From JBFKQC01 sp041627895 (GTDB taxonomy: Bacteria > Pseudomonadota > Alphaproteobacteria > Rhodobacterales > Rhodobacteraceae), in the NCBI GenBank assembly GCA_041627895.1, contig JBFKQC010000009.1, positions 8,968 through 72,967 of the forward strand: a stretch of DNA of 64,000 bases. Reading direction: 5' to 3'. Every line of letters starts with the position of its first letter. Positions within the stretch are counted from its first letter, which is position 1. Below are positions 39,508 to 48,567 of this stretch, one piece after another. The notes beneath the pieces were generated by a model. The model searched no databases and had not been told where the DNA came from. It saw only the letters and a list, made by a program, of their open reading frames with translations. A program made the position numbers and the translations under genes.

Positions 39508-40416
39508 ATGCTGGAGCTTGGACAGAAACCCGCCGCCGCCCCCGACGCCGGCGTGATCAAGGACACGACCGAAGCGACGTTCATGGCCGACGTCGTCGAC
39601 GCCTCGAAAGAGGTGCCGGTGATCGTCGACTTCTGGGCGCCCTGGTGCGGGCCGTGCAAGACGCTGGGGCCGATGCTGGAAGAGGCGGTGACCAAGGCCA
39701 ACGGCAAGGTGCGCATGGTCAAGGTCAACGTCGACGAGAACCAGATGATCGCGGGACAGCTTCGGATCCAGTCGATCCCGACGGTCTATGCGTTCTGGCA
39801 GGGCCAGCCGGTGGACGGGTTCCAGGGCGCGGTGCCGGGCAGCGAGATCAAGGCCTTCGTCGACAGGGTCGGCGCGCTGGCCGGCGACGGCGGACTGGGC
39901 GAGGCCATCGAGGCCGCCGAGGAGATGCTGACCGAGGGCGACGCGGTGGGCGCGGCGCAGACCTTTGCCGCGATCCTCGGCGAAGAGCCCGAGAATGCCG
40001 CGGCCTATGGCGGGCTGGTGCGCGCGCATATCGCGGCGGGCGATCTGGACCAGGCCGAGGCGATTCTGAACGGCGCCCCCATCGCGATCGCCAAGGCGGC
40101 GGAACTGGATGCGGCCCATGCCCAGCTCGATCTGGCACGCCAGGCCGCGGGCGCCGGCCCGGTGGCGGACCTGCGCGCCGCGGTCGAGGCCGACCAGGGC
40201 AACCACCAGGCGCGGTTCGACCTGGCGCAGGCGCTGCATGCCAAGGGCGACGTGCAGGGCGCGGTCGACGAATTGCTGGAGCTTTTCCGCCGCGACCGCG
40301 AGTGGAACGACGGCGCTGCGAAGACGCAGCTGTTCACGATTTTCGACGCGCTGAAGCCGCAGGACCCGATCGCGCTGCACGGGCGCCGGAAACTCTCGTC
40401 GATGATATTTGCCTGA
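39508..40416 (+). CDS. Thioredoxin-TPR co-chaperone (CnoX/YbbN type)
   Basis: Protein of 302 residues. The N-terminal thioredoxin domain (about 15-125) has the full redox motif WCGPC (Cys47, Cys50) and cis-proline in IQSIPTVYAFW; the C-terminal half (about 130-300) consists of TPR-like helices (GDAVGAAQTFAAILGEEPEN, GDLDQAEAIL, GDVQGAVDELLELF). E. coli CnoX holds unfolded proteins and passes them to GroEL under oxidative (chlorine) stress. Here the CxxC is intact, unlike E. coli's SxxC. It may be co-transcribed with the LON-domain gene 27 bp downstream. Confidence 0.93.
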   Translation: MLELGQKPAAAPDAGVIKDTTEATFMADVVDASKEVPVIVDFWAPWCGPCKTLGPMLEEAVTKANGKVRMVKVNVDENQMIAGQLRIQSIPTVYAFWQGQPVDGFQGAVPGSEIKAFVDRVGALAGDGGLGEAIEAAEEMLTEGDAVGAAQTFAAILGEEPENAAAYGGLVRAHIAAGDLDQAEAILNGAPIAIAKAAELDAAHAQLDLARQAAGAGPVADLRAAVEADQGNHQARFDLAQALHAKGDVQGAVDELLELFRRDREWNDGAAKTQLFTIFDALKPQDPIALHGRRKLSSMIFA

Positions 40417-40443
40417 CACCGGCCTTGGGCTAGGTTGCGGTAT

Positions 40444-41088
40444 ATGATCTCTGCCGCCGACCTGCCCGACACGATCCCGGTCTTTCCGCTTCCCGGGGCA
40501 CTTCTGTTGCCGCGCGCGCGGCTGCCGCTGCACATTTTCGAGCCGCGCTATCTGGCGATGCTGGACGACACGCTGAAGACCACGCACCGGCTGATCGGGA
40601 TGATCCAGCCGTGCGACGTGCCGGGTGGCGACGGCGACCGGCTGCACCGGATCGGCTGTGCCGGGCGGGTGACGGCGTTTTCCGAGACCGAGGACGGGCG
40701 CTACATGATCACGCTGAGCGGGGTGTCGCGGTTCCGGGTCCGGCAAGAGGTCGAGGGCTTCACCCCGTACCGGCGCTGCGAGGTCGCGTGGGACGGGTTC
40801 GGGCGCGATCTCGGCCCGACCGAGACGGACCGCGGCTTTGACCGCGACGCGTTCCTCGACCTTCTGAGGCGGTATTTCGAGGACCAGGCGCTCAAGACCG
40901 ACTGGGATTCGCTGCGCGAGGCAGAGGACGAGTTGCTGATCAACTCGCTCAGCATGCTTTGCCCGTTCGACCACGAGGACAAGCAGGCGCTGCTCGAGGC
41001 GCCGTCGCTGCCGACCCGGCGCGAGACGCTGGTGACGCTGATCGAGTTCGCGCTGCGCGGCGGTTCGGCCGAGGAGATCATGCAATGA
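40444..41088 (+). CDS. LON substrate-binding-domain protein (no protease)
   Basis: Protein of 214 residues consisting only of a Lon N-terminal (PUA-like) domain: DTIPVFPLPGALLLPRARLPLHIFEPRYLAML, then RLHRIGCAGRVTAF and YMITLSGVSRFRV. No AAA+ or protease domain follows. Homologues are common in alphaproteobacteria; the role, perhaps substrate recognition, is unproven. ATG 40444 is chosen; a TTG three codons upstream is possible and the ribosome-binding site is weak. The stop overlaps the start of the Trm112 gene (ATGA). Confidence 0.9.
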   Translation: MISAADLPDTIPVFPLPGALLLPRARLPLHIFEPRYLAMLDDTLKTTHRLIGMIQPCDVPGGDGDRLHRIGCAGRVTAFSETEDGRYMITLSGVSRFRVRQEVEGFTPYRRCEVAWDGFGRDLGPTETDRGFDRDAFLDLLRRYFEDQALKTDWDSLREAEDELLINSLSMLCPFDHEDKQALLEAPSLPTRRETLVTLIEFALRGGSAEEIMQ

Positions 41089-41276
41089 CCGCCGACCGCC
41101 CCGCGCCGTCCTTCGACCGCAAGATGCTCGAGGCGCTGGTTTGCCCGCAGACCCACGCCGTGCTGAGCTATGACCCCGACCGGCAGGAGCTTGTCTCGAA
41201 GGCGGCGCACCTGGCGTTCCCGATCCGCAACGGCATACCCGTGATGCTGATCAACGAGGCGCGGGCGCTGGACTGA
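41085..41276 (+). CDS. Trm112-family (UPF0434) protein
   Basis: Small 63-residue protein with the family pattern KMLEALVCPQTHAVLSYD ... HLAFPIRNGIPVML. In eukaryotes and archaea Trm112 activates several methyltransferases; in bacteria the partner is not established. Only one of the usual zinc cysteines (in VCPQTH) is present, as in other bacterial members. It is translationally coupled to the LON-domain gene. Confidence 0.93.
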   Translation: MTADRPAPSFDRKMLEALVCPQTHAVLSYDPDRQELVSKAAHLAFPIRNGIPVMLINEARALD

Positions 41277-41313
41277 CCCCGGAACCGGCGGTTCCCAACA
41301 ATCCCGCCCTGCC

Positions 41314-42540
41314 TCAGATCGGCCGGCCCTGCAGCAGCCGCGGCAGGTCGCCGGTCAGCCCCGCGGCCTCGCGGATCAGGCCGCGGCGCAGGCCCGGCAT
41401 CGCGTTGACCAGCCCGAGGCCGATGTCGCGGCCCAGCCGCAAGAGCGCGTTGTCGTTGGAAAACAGCCGGTTGAACGCATCGGTCGCCAGCGCCAGCGTC
41501 GCCGTGTCGAAGCGCCGCCAGCGTTCGTAGCGTTCCAGCACGTCGAGCCGGCCGATATCCTCGCCCCGGCGGCGCGCCTCGACCAGGACCTCGGCCAGCG
41601 CGCCGACATCCTTGAGCCCGGCGTTCAGCCCCTGGCCTGCGATCGGATGCACCCGGTGCGCCGCGTCGCCAAGCAGCGCCACGCGCGGGCCGCAGAAGCG
41701 GTGCGCGACCGACAGCGTCAGCGGGTAGGTGAACCGCAGGCCGTCAAGCCGGAACTCGCCCAGGAACGATCCGACGCGCGGGCGCAGCTCTGCCACATAG
41801 CCGGCATCGTCCAGCGCCTGGATGCGCGCGGCCTCGGCCTCGGTTTCGGTCCAGACCAGCGAGGCGCGGTTGTCCCGCAGGGGCAGGATCGCCAGCGGCC
41901 CCGGCGGCATGAAGAACTGGTGCGCCGTCCCGTGATGCGGTTTGTGGTGCGCGATGGCGCAGACTAGCGCGGTCTGGCCATAGGCCCAGCCCATCCGCCC
42001 GATCCCGGCGCGCTGGGCCGTCGGCGAGAACTGCCCGTCGGCGCCGACCAGCAAGGACGCCTCCAGCGCCCCGCCGTCCTCGAGCGTCACCGCAACGCCG
42101 GCCTCGCCGGCCGCGTGATCTGCGACGCCGCGCTCGGCGATCTGGGTCACACCGGGCAGGGCGTCCAGCGCGTCCTGCATCGCACGGCGCAAATGCCGGT
42201 CCTCGACCATCCAGCCCATCGGGCCTTCCTCGATCTCGGCGGCGTCGAATTCCAGCACGAAGGGCGACGGCCCCTCGCCCGCGCGGCCGTCGGTCACGGC
42301 GATGTGCAGGATCGGCTGGGCGTGGTCCGCCACCGCCGGCCAGATGCCGATGGCGTCCAGAAGCCGCTTCGAGGCATGCGCCAGCGCATAGCCGCGGCCG
42401 TCGAAGCCCGGATCGGCGCGGGTCTCGCGCGGCAGCCGGTCCACCACGGTCACCGTCAGCCCGGCCCCCGCCAGCGCCACGGCCAGCGCCGAGCCGTTCA
42501 GCCCGCCGCCCGCGATGATCACGTCGCTCCGCTCGCCCAT
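41314..42540 (-). CDS. UbiH-type FAD-dependent ubiquinone biosynthesis hydroxylase
   Basis: Flavoprotein mono-oxygenase of 408 residues. It has the FAD loop IIAGGGLNGSALAVALAGAG, the DG motif VGADGQFSPTAQRAGI and the GD motif LLGDAAHRVHPIAGQGLNAGLKD characteristic of UbiH/UbiF/UbiL. Which ring position it hydroxylates cannot be told. ATG 42540 is used; a start 13-15 codons upstream exists. It is convergent with the Trm112 gene and divergent from the amidase gene. Confidence 0.92.
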   Translation of the reverse strand: MGERSDVIIAGGGLNGSALAVALAGAGLTVTVVDRLPRETRADPGFDGRGYALAHASKRLLDAIGIWPAVADHAQPILHIAVTDGRAGEGPSPFVLEFDAAEIEEGPMGWMVEDRHLRRAMQDALDALPGVTQIAERGVADHAAGEAGVAVTLEDGGALEASLLVGADGQFSPTAQRAGIGRMGWAYGQTALVCAIAHHKPHHGTAHQFFMPPGPLAILPLRDNRASLVWTETEAEAARIQALDDAGYVAELRPRVGSFLGEFRLDGLRFTYPLTLSVAHRFCGPRVALLGDAAHRVHPIAGQGLNAGLKDVGALAEVLVEARRRGEDIGRLDVLERYERWRRFDTATLALATDAFNRLFSNDNALLRLGRDIGLGLVNAMPGLRRGLIREAAGLTGDLPRLLQGRPI

Positions 42541-42622
42541 GCCCGGCAATATGGGCAGTCCGGCGGGATTGTCCATGCGCCGCACTGCCGCTAGCCTCGC
42601 CCGGCAGGCGAGGGAGGGCGCG

Positions 42623-43954
42623 ATGGCGGACGACTGGCTTTGGACGAGCGCCGCGGATCTGGGCCGCGGGATCGAGGCGGGCGAGATCGACCCTGTGGCG
42701 CTGACCGAAACCTATCTCGACGCGATCGGGGCGCACGAATTGCGCGACCGCATCTATGCGCGCACGACGCCCGACCGCGCCCGCGCCGAGGCCGAGGCCG
42801 CCGCGCATCGCGCGCTGCTGGGCCAGCGCCGCAGCCTGCTGGACGGGGTGCCGATTTCCTGGAAGGACCTTTTCGACACCGCCGGCGTGGCGACCGAGGC
42901 AGGCTCGCGGCTGCTCGCGGGCCGGGTCCCGGCGCAGGACGCCCGCGTGCTGCGGAACGCCACCCGCGCAGGGCTTGTCTGCCTTGGCAAGACCCACATG
43001 ACCGAGCTTGCGTTTTCCGGGCTGGGCTACAACCCGGTGACCGCGACGCCGCCCTCGAAGGTGGACCCGGCAGGCGCGCCGGGCGGCTCGTCCTCGGGCG
43101 CGGCGACCTCTGTCGCCTTCGGTCTGGCGGCGGCCGGCATCGGCTCGGACACCGGCGGCTCGGTTCGGGTGCCCGCGGTCTGGAACGACCTCGTGGGGCT
43201 GAAGAGCACGTCCGGGCGGCTCTCGCTGGACGGCGTGGTGCCGCTGGTCGCGCGGCTCGATACGGTCGGCCCGCTGACCCGCAGCGTCGAGGACGCCGCG
43301 CTGCTGATGGCGGCGATGCAGGCCGGGCCGGCGCCGGACCTGGCGGGCGCCACTCTGAAGGGCACCCGGCTGATGGCGCTGACCACGGCGGTGATGGACG
43401 ACCTCGCGCCGCAGCCCGCCGCCGGCTATCAGAGCGCGGTCGAGCGGTTGCAGGCCGCCGGCGCCACGGTCGAGCGCCGCGCGGCGCCGCTGATTGACGA
43501 GGCGCTTTCGTATTCGGCCTGCGTGATGTCGACCGAGGCCTACGCCACCTGGAGAACCGAGATCGAGGCCGGGCCGGACCTGATGTTCCGGGAAATCCTG
43601 GAACGGATGCAGGCCGGGCTCGGGTTCAGCGGCATCGACTTCGTCCATGCCTGGCAGCGGCTTCACGTGCTGCGCGCCGAGTGGCTGGCCCTGACCGCGG
43701 GGTACGATGCGGTGATCCTGCCCACCGCCCCCAACATGCCGCCGGATGTCGAGCGCCTGGCCAGCGATCCGGAGTACTACAAGACGGAGAACCTGCTGAC
43801 GCTGCGCAACACCCGGATCGGCAACCTGCTGGGGCTTTGCAGCCTGACCCTGCCAACGGGCCTGCCGGGGACCGGCATCATGTTCTTCGCGCCGCCGATG
43901 GCCGAGGAGCGGCTACTGAGGCTCGGCTCGGCCGCCGAGGCCGCGCTGGCGTAA
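42623..43954 (+). CDS. Amidase (amidase-signature family)
   Basis: Enzyme of 443 residues with the Ser-cisSer-Lys triad: Lys in PISWKDLFDTAG, the GGSSSGAA loop and the nucleophile segment GSDTGGSVRVPA. It resembles GatA but lacks gatB/gatC neighbours and has an Asp-rich N-terminus, so it probably hydrolyses a small amide. GAGGGAGG precedes the ATG at 42623. The gene is followed by a DapC-like aminotransferase gene 129 bp away. Confidence 0.9.
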   Translation: MADDWLWTSAADLGRGIEAGEIDPVALTETYLDAIGAHELRDRIYARTTPDRARAEAEAAAHRALLGQRRSLLDGVPISWKDLFDTAGVATEAGSRLLAGRVPAQDARVLRNATRAGLVCLGKTHMTELAFSGLGYNPVTATPPSKVDPAGAPGGSSSGAATSVAFGLAAAGIGSDTGGSVRVPAVWNDLVGLKSTSGRLSLDGVVPLVARLDTVGPLTRSVEDAALLMAAMQAGPAPDLAGATLKGTRLMALTTAVMDDLAPQPAAGYQSAVERLQAAGATVERRAAPLIDEALSYSACVMSTEAYATWRTEIEAGPDLMFREILERMQAGLGFSGIDFVHAWQRLHVLRAEWLALTAGYDAVILPTAPNMPPDVERLASDPEYYKTENLLTLRNTRIGNLLGLCSLTLPTGLPGTGIMFFAPPMAEERLLRLGSAAEAALA

Positions 43955-44083
43955 ATGCCACAATTTCGCGCCACAAGGCCCGAATTTCGCAGGGAATTTC
44001 TGGACCGGGCCGGATTTGCCGGGTAACCTTCGGCAAAACGGGACGGAAAACGATCCCGTGTTCTGAGGCAAGACACATACGGC

Positions 44084-45268
44084 ATGACGTTCCCCGAGCG
44101 GTTTTCGAACCTGCATGAATACGCGTTCCCGCGGCTGCGGGCACTGCTGGACGCGCACGCGCCCGGCGGCGAGGTCGTGCACATGTCGATCGGCGAGCCG
44201 AAACACGCCTATCCCGACTGGGTCGGCCCCGTGATCGCCGAACATGCCCACGAATACGGCCGCTATCCGCCGAACGAGGGTTCGCCGGAATTGCTGAACG
44301 CCATCGCCGGCTGGATCTCGCGCCGCTACGGGGTCGAGGTCGCGCTGGACCGGCAGATCATGGCGCTGAATGGCACCCGCGAGGGGCTGTTCAACGCCTG
44401 CATCGCGCTTTGCCCGGAACGCACCCGCGACGGCGCGCAGCCCGTCGTGCTGATGCCGAATCCGTTCTACCAGGTCTATGCCGTCGCCGCGCTGGCGTCC
44501 GGGGCCGAGCCGGTCTATGTGCCCGCCACGCGCGAGACCGGCTATCTGCCGGACTACGCCGCGCTGCCGCCGGATTTGCTGGACCGCACCGCCATCGCCT
44601 ATCTCTGCTCGCCGTCCAATCCGCAGGGCGTGGTGGCCTCGCGCGAATATCTCGCGCAATTGATCGAACTGGCCGAGATGCACGATTTCGTCGTGTTCGC
44701 CGACGAATGCTATTCCGAGCTCTACGCCGGCACGCCGCCGCCCGGCGCCCTGCAGGTCGCGACCGAGATGAGCGCCTCGCCCGAGCGCGTGGTGATCTTC
44801 AACTCGCTGTCCAAGCGGTCGAACGTGCCGGGGCTGCGGTCCGGATTCGTCGCCGGCGGGCCGGCCGGCATCGCCGAGATCAAGCGGCTGCGCGCCTATG
44901 CCGGCGCACCGCTGCCGCTGCCGCTGCAGCGCGCCGCCGAGCGGCTTTGGGCCGACGAGGTCCATGTCGACCACAACCGCGCGCTTTATGCCGAGAAATA
45001 CCAGATGGCCGACGAGATCTTCGCCGGCGTTCCGGGCTTTCTGTCGCCCGAGGCCGGGTTCTTCCTGTGGCTCAGGGTCGACGACGGCGAGGCGGCGGCG
45101 CTGATGCTTTGGCGGGAAACCGGCGTCCGGGTGCTGCCCGGCGCCTATCTCGGCCGCGAAATCGGGGGCTTCAACCCCGGCCAGCACTACATCCGGGTCG
45201 CGATGGTGGCCCCGAGGGAAGAATTGCAGCGCGGGCTCATGCGGCTTCGCGGCTGCCTGTACGGATAG
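44084..45268 (+). CDS. Class I/II aminotransferase, DapC-like (N-succinyldiaminopimelate aminotransferase)
   Basis: PLP enzyme of 394 residues. PLP lysine in FNSLSKRSNVPGLRSGF; substrate and PLP contacts in MSIGEPKHAYPDW, NGTREGLFNAC and LCSPSNPQGVVASREYL. The SKRSNVPGLRSGF variant is typical of DapC, which acts in lysine/diaminopimelate synthesis. It lies just ahead of ftsK (14 bp), as in several Rhodobacterales, and may be co-transcribed with it. Confidence 0.9.
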   Translation: MTFPERFSNLHEYAFPRLRALLDAHAPGGEVVHMSIGEPKHAYPDWVGPVIAEHAHEYGRYPPNEGSPELLNAIAGWISRRYGVEVALDRQIMALNGTREGLFNACIALCPERTRDGAQPVVLMPNPFYQVYAVAALASGAEPVYVPATRETGYLPDYAALPPDLLDRTAIAYLCSPSNPQGVVASREYLAQLIELAEMHDFVVFADECYSELYAGTPPPGALQVATEMSASPERVVIFNSLSKRSNVPGLRSGFVAGGPAGIAEIKRLRAYAGAPLPLPLQRAAERLWADEVHVDHNRALYAEKYQMADEIFAGVPGFLSPEAGFFLWLRVDDGEAAALMLWRETGVRVLPGAYLGREIGGFNPGQHYIRVAMVAPREELQRGLMRLRGCLYG

Positions 45269-45282
45269 GTCAGAGGGCAGGT

Positions 45283-48135
45283 ATGGCATCGTATCAGGTC
45301 AGGGGACGCGGGCGGCTTTTGGACAGCCAGACCCAGGCAATGCTGGAAAAGCGCGGCAAGGAGCTGTTCGGCGCCATGCTGTTCGCGCTGGGCGCGGTCG
45401 CGGCGATGATCCTCGGCTCCTACGTGCCCGACGACCCGAGCTGGATGTCCGTGACGGACGAACCCGCGCGGAACCTTCTGGGCCGGTTCGGCGCCTCGAT
45501 CGCCTCGCCGCTGTTCATCATCGTCGGCTGGGGCGCCTGGGGCCTTGCGCTGGTGATGCTGGTCTGGGGCGTGCGGTTCATGGCGCATCTCGGCTCGGAC
45601 CGCGCGATCACGCGGATCATCTTCGCGCCGATCGGCATCGCGCTGGCGTCGGTCTATGCCTCGACCCATGTGCCGTCCAGCGAATGGACGCATTCCTTCG
45701 GGCTCGGCGGGCTGTTCGGCGACACGGTGCTGGGTGCGATCCTCAGCGTGGCGCCGGTGACGGCGGCCTTCGGGCTGAAGGTGATGGCGCTTCTGGTGGC
45801 GTTCAGCGCGGTCTGCATGGCGCTTTTCGTGCTCGGCTTCACGATGCCCGAGATGCGCAGGCTTGCGCGGTTCCTGGGGCTGGGTTTCATCCTGGCCTAC
45901 GCGCACCTCGTGTCGCTGCTCGGGCGCGGCGTGGCGGGCGCGGTGCGCGGCACCGCGGGCCTGCGCCTGCGCCACGCCGAGCGGCGCGAGGAACGCCGGC
46001 GCGAGGCGGAAGAGGCCGCGCGGCTTGCCGAATGGGAGGATCAGGTCGCCATGCGGGACTATGACGCCCGCGCCGCCGTGGCCGAGGCCGGACCCGCCCC
46101 GGAGGAGCCCAGGCCCGGCCTGCGCCTGCGCATCCCCGGCCTGATCAAGCGCGCGCCGGTCGTCGACGACCGGCACACCGAGCCGCCGCTGCGTGCCGAG
46201 GCCGGCGATCTGGACGGCGACGCGCGGATCAAGGCGAAGATCGCCGACGTCATCAAGAACCGCGTGCGCCAGTCGCCGCCGCTCGCGGCCCACCGGCAGG
46301 AGCCGCCGCTCGCGCGGCACCCGCGCGGCCCGCGGCCGATGATCCTGGCCGACGTGGAACCCGTCACGCCGCGGCAGGCTGCACCCGGGGCGCGCGCCGC
46401 CGAGCCGCAGTCCGCGCCGCAGCCAGTGCACCAGTCAGAGCCGCAGCACGAGCCCCTGCTGGCCACGCCGGACTTTGACACCGAGCCGCCGGTGCAGCGC
46501 AGCCCGGCCCCGGCCGATCCCGAACCTCGCGCCGTGGTGCAGCACGCCCAGCGCCGGGTGCTGACGCCGTCGCGCAAGGCCCGCGAAGAGGCACAGCCGC
46601 GGCTGCAGTTCGAGGACAGCCACGCCGCCTACGAACACCCGCCGCTGTCGCTTCTGACCAGCCCGGCCGAGGTCACCCGGCACCACCTGTCCGACGAGGC
46701 GCTGGAACAGAACGCCCGGATGCTGGAATCGGTGTTGGACGATTACGGCGTCAAGGGCGAGATCGTCAGCGTCCGCCCGGGTCCCGTGGTGACGATGTAC
46801 GAGCTTGAACCGGCCCCGGGGCTGAAGGCGTCCCGCGTGATCGGGCTGGCCGACGACATCGCGCGGTCAATGTCTGCGCTGTCGGCGCGCGTCTCGACCG
46901 TGCCGGGGCGCAGCGTGATCGGCATCGAACTGCCGAACGCGAACCGCGAAAAGGTGGTCTTGCGCGAAATTCTCGCGGCCCGCGATTTCGGCGACTCGAA
47001 CATGAAGCTGCCGCTTGCGCTGGGCAAGGACATCGGCGGCGACCCGGTGGTCGCGAACCTCGCCAAGATGCCGCATTTGCTGATCGCGGGCACCACCGGC
47101 TCGGGCAAGTCGGTGGCGATCAACACGATGATCCTGTCGCTCTTGTACAAGCTGACGCCCGAGGAATGCCGGCTGATCATGATCGATCCCAAAATGCTGG
47201 AACTTTCCGTCTATGACGGTATTCCGCATCTTCTGTCCCCCGTCGTGACCGACCCGAAAAAGGCGGTGGTGGCCCTGAAATGGGTCGTGGGCGAGATGGA
47301 GGAACGCTATCGCAAGATGTCCAAGATGGGCGTCCGCAACATCGAGGGCTATAACGGCCGCGTCGCCGATGCGCTGAGCCGCAGCGAGATGTTCAGCCGC
47401 ACGGTGCAGACCGGGTTCGACGACGAGACCGGCGAGCCGATATTCGAAACCGAGGAATTCCAGCCCGAGAAACTGCCCTACGTCGTCGTCATCGTCGACG
47501 AGATGGCTGATCTGATGATGGTCGCGGGCAAGGAGATCGAGGCCTGCATCCAGCGCCTTGCGCAGATGGCGCGGGCCAGCGGCATCCACCTGATCATGGC
47601 CACGCAACGGCCCTCGGTCGACGTGATCACCGGCACGATCAAGGCCAACTTCCCGACCCGGATCTCGTTCCAGGTGACGTCGAAGATCGACTCGCGGACG
47701 ATTCTGGGCGAGCAGGGCGCCGAGCAGCTTCTGGGCATGGGCGACATGCTGTACATGGCCGGCGGGGCCAAGATCACCCGGGTGCACGGGCCGTTCGTCA
47801 GCGACGAGGAGGTCGAGGAAATCGTGACCTACCTGAAGGCCTTCGGCCCGCCGGAATACGTGGGCGGCGTGGTGGACGGGCCGGACGAGGACAAGGAAAG
47901 CGACATCGACCTGGTCCTCGGCCTCGGCGGCAACACCGATGGCGAGGACGCGCTTTACGACCAGGCCGTGGCCATCGTGATCAAGGACCGCAAGTGTTCC
48001 ACCTCCTACATCCAGCGCAAGCTGGCGATCGGCTATAACAAGGCCGCGCGGCTGGTCGAGCAGATGGAGGACGAGGGGCTGGTGACCGCCGCCAACCACG
48101 TCGGCAAGCGCGAGATCCTGGTGCCGGAACAGTAG
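45283..48135 (+). CDS. ftsK: DNA translocase FtsK
   Basis: Septal DNA pump of 950 residues that clears chromosome termini during division. The N-terminal region (to about residue 225) has transmembrane helices (AMLFALGAVAAMILGSYV, SPLFIIVGWGAWGLALVML and others), then a linker rich in Pro, Arg and Gln. The motor has Walker A GTTGSGKS (about residue 602) and Walker B VVVIVDEMADLMM (about residue 733). The C-terminal winged-helix gamma domain (CSTSYIQRKLAIGYNKAARLVEQME) recognises KOPS sites. ATG 45283 is used; the much longer upstream frame is a shadow of the aminotransferase gene. Confidence 0.95.
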   Translation: MASYQVRGRGRLLDSQTQAMLEKRGKELFGAMLFALGAVAAMILGSYVPDDPSWMSVTDEPARNLLGRFGASIASPLFIIVGWGAWGLALVMLVWGVRFMAHLGSDRAITRIIFAPIGIALASVYASTHVPSSEWTHSFGLGGLFGDTVLGAILSVAPVTAAFGLKVMALLVAFSAVCMALFVLGFTMPEMRRLARFLGLGFILAYAHLVSLLGRGVAGAVRGTAGLRLRHAERREERRREAEEAARLAEWEDQVAMRDYDARAAVAEAGPAPEEPRPGLRLRIPGLIKRAPVVDDRHTEPPLRAEAGDLDGDARIKAKIADVIKNRVRQSPPLAAHRQEPPLARHPRGPRPMILADVEPVTPRQAAPGARAAEPQSAPQPVHQSEPQHEPLLATPDFDTEPPVQRSPAPADPEPRAVVQHAQRRVLTPSRKAREEAQPRLQFEDSHAAYEHPPLSLLTSPAEVTRHHLSDEALEQNARMLESVLDDYGVKGEIVSVRPGPVVTMYELEPAPGLKASRVIGLADDIARSMSALSARVSTVPGRSVIGIELPNANREKVVLREILAARDFGDSNMKLPLALGKDIGGDPVVANLAKMPHLLIAGTTGSGKSVAINTMILSLLYKLTPEECRLIMIDPKMLELSVYDGIPHLLSPVVTDPKKAVVALKWVVGEMEERYRKMSKMGVRNIEGYNGRVADALSRSEMFSRTVQTGFDDETGEPIFETEEFQPEKLPYVVVIVDEMADLMMVAGKEIEACIQRLAQMARASGIHLIMATQRPSVDVITGTIKANFPTRISFQVTSKIDSRTILGEQGAEQLLGMGDMLYMAGGAKITRVHGPFVSDEEVEEIVTYLKAFGPPEYVGGVVDGPDEDKESDIDLVLGLGGNTDGEDALYDQAVAIVIKDRKCSTSYIQRKLAIGYNKAARLVEQMEDEGLVTAANHVGKREILVPEQ

Positions 48136-48567
48136 CGGCGGGAAGCCAAGCCGCATCCCGGGCCGGCGATTACGGACAATACGCCAAGCCGCGCGATTGC
48201 CAGACCGCGGGATGGCGACCCTGCGGCCGTTCGGTGCGCTTTATCTTGCTGCGACCGCCGAACGCCGGTTCTGTGCGCCGGCGTCACCAAATCGCCAGCC
48301 CGTCGGGGCGGTCTGGCGATCGCGCGGCGGCCACGCGGCCTTGTCCCGCGCGGCGAGGTTCCGCCGGTGGTGGGGTGTCACGCAAACCACATGGCGCGAT
48401 GTCATGTTTCGGTTAACTGTCTGATAACAAGTGTAAATATTTGACCGTTCGGTTGGCTGTTTCGCATGCGAAACATTCCACGCCACAGCCTTCGTGCTGG
48501 GCACAGCGCAAGCTTGTCTTCGCATCCCCGCCATCTTACGCTTCGGCAAGCCACGGGGGACACGTCG
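48136..48567. other. Intergenic region upstream of the radical SAM gene
   Basis: About 430 bases. The first 270 are GC-rich and featureless to me; the last 160 are AT-richer and contain TTAACTGTCTGATAAC (48413-48428, close to a CtrA-type TTAA-N7-TTAA), TAAATATT (48434-48441) and a 16-bp perfect palindrome. No coding frame is supported. Confidence 0.5.
48459..48474. promoter_or_regulatory. 16-bp perfect palindrome GTTTCGCATGCGAAAC
   Basis: A fully symmetric 16-mer 93 bp before the radical SAM start codon, just after an AT-rich TAAATATT. Its shape (TTTCG ... CGAAA) suits a dimeric repressor. Part of it, TTTCGCATGC, recurs at 62957-62966 in the promoter region of the DeoR-family gene. Confidence 0.5.

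Noticed and set aside
44410..45282. Upstream extension of FtsK to more than 1200 residues
   Set aside because: The extension is an out-of-frame shadow of the aminotransferase gene; FtsK begins naturally at 45283.
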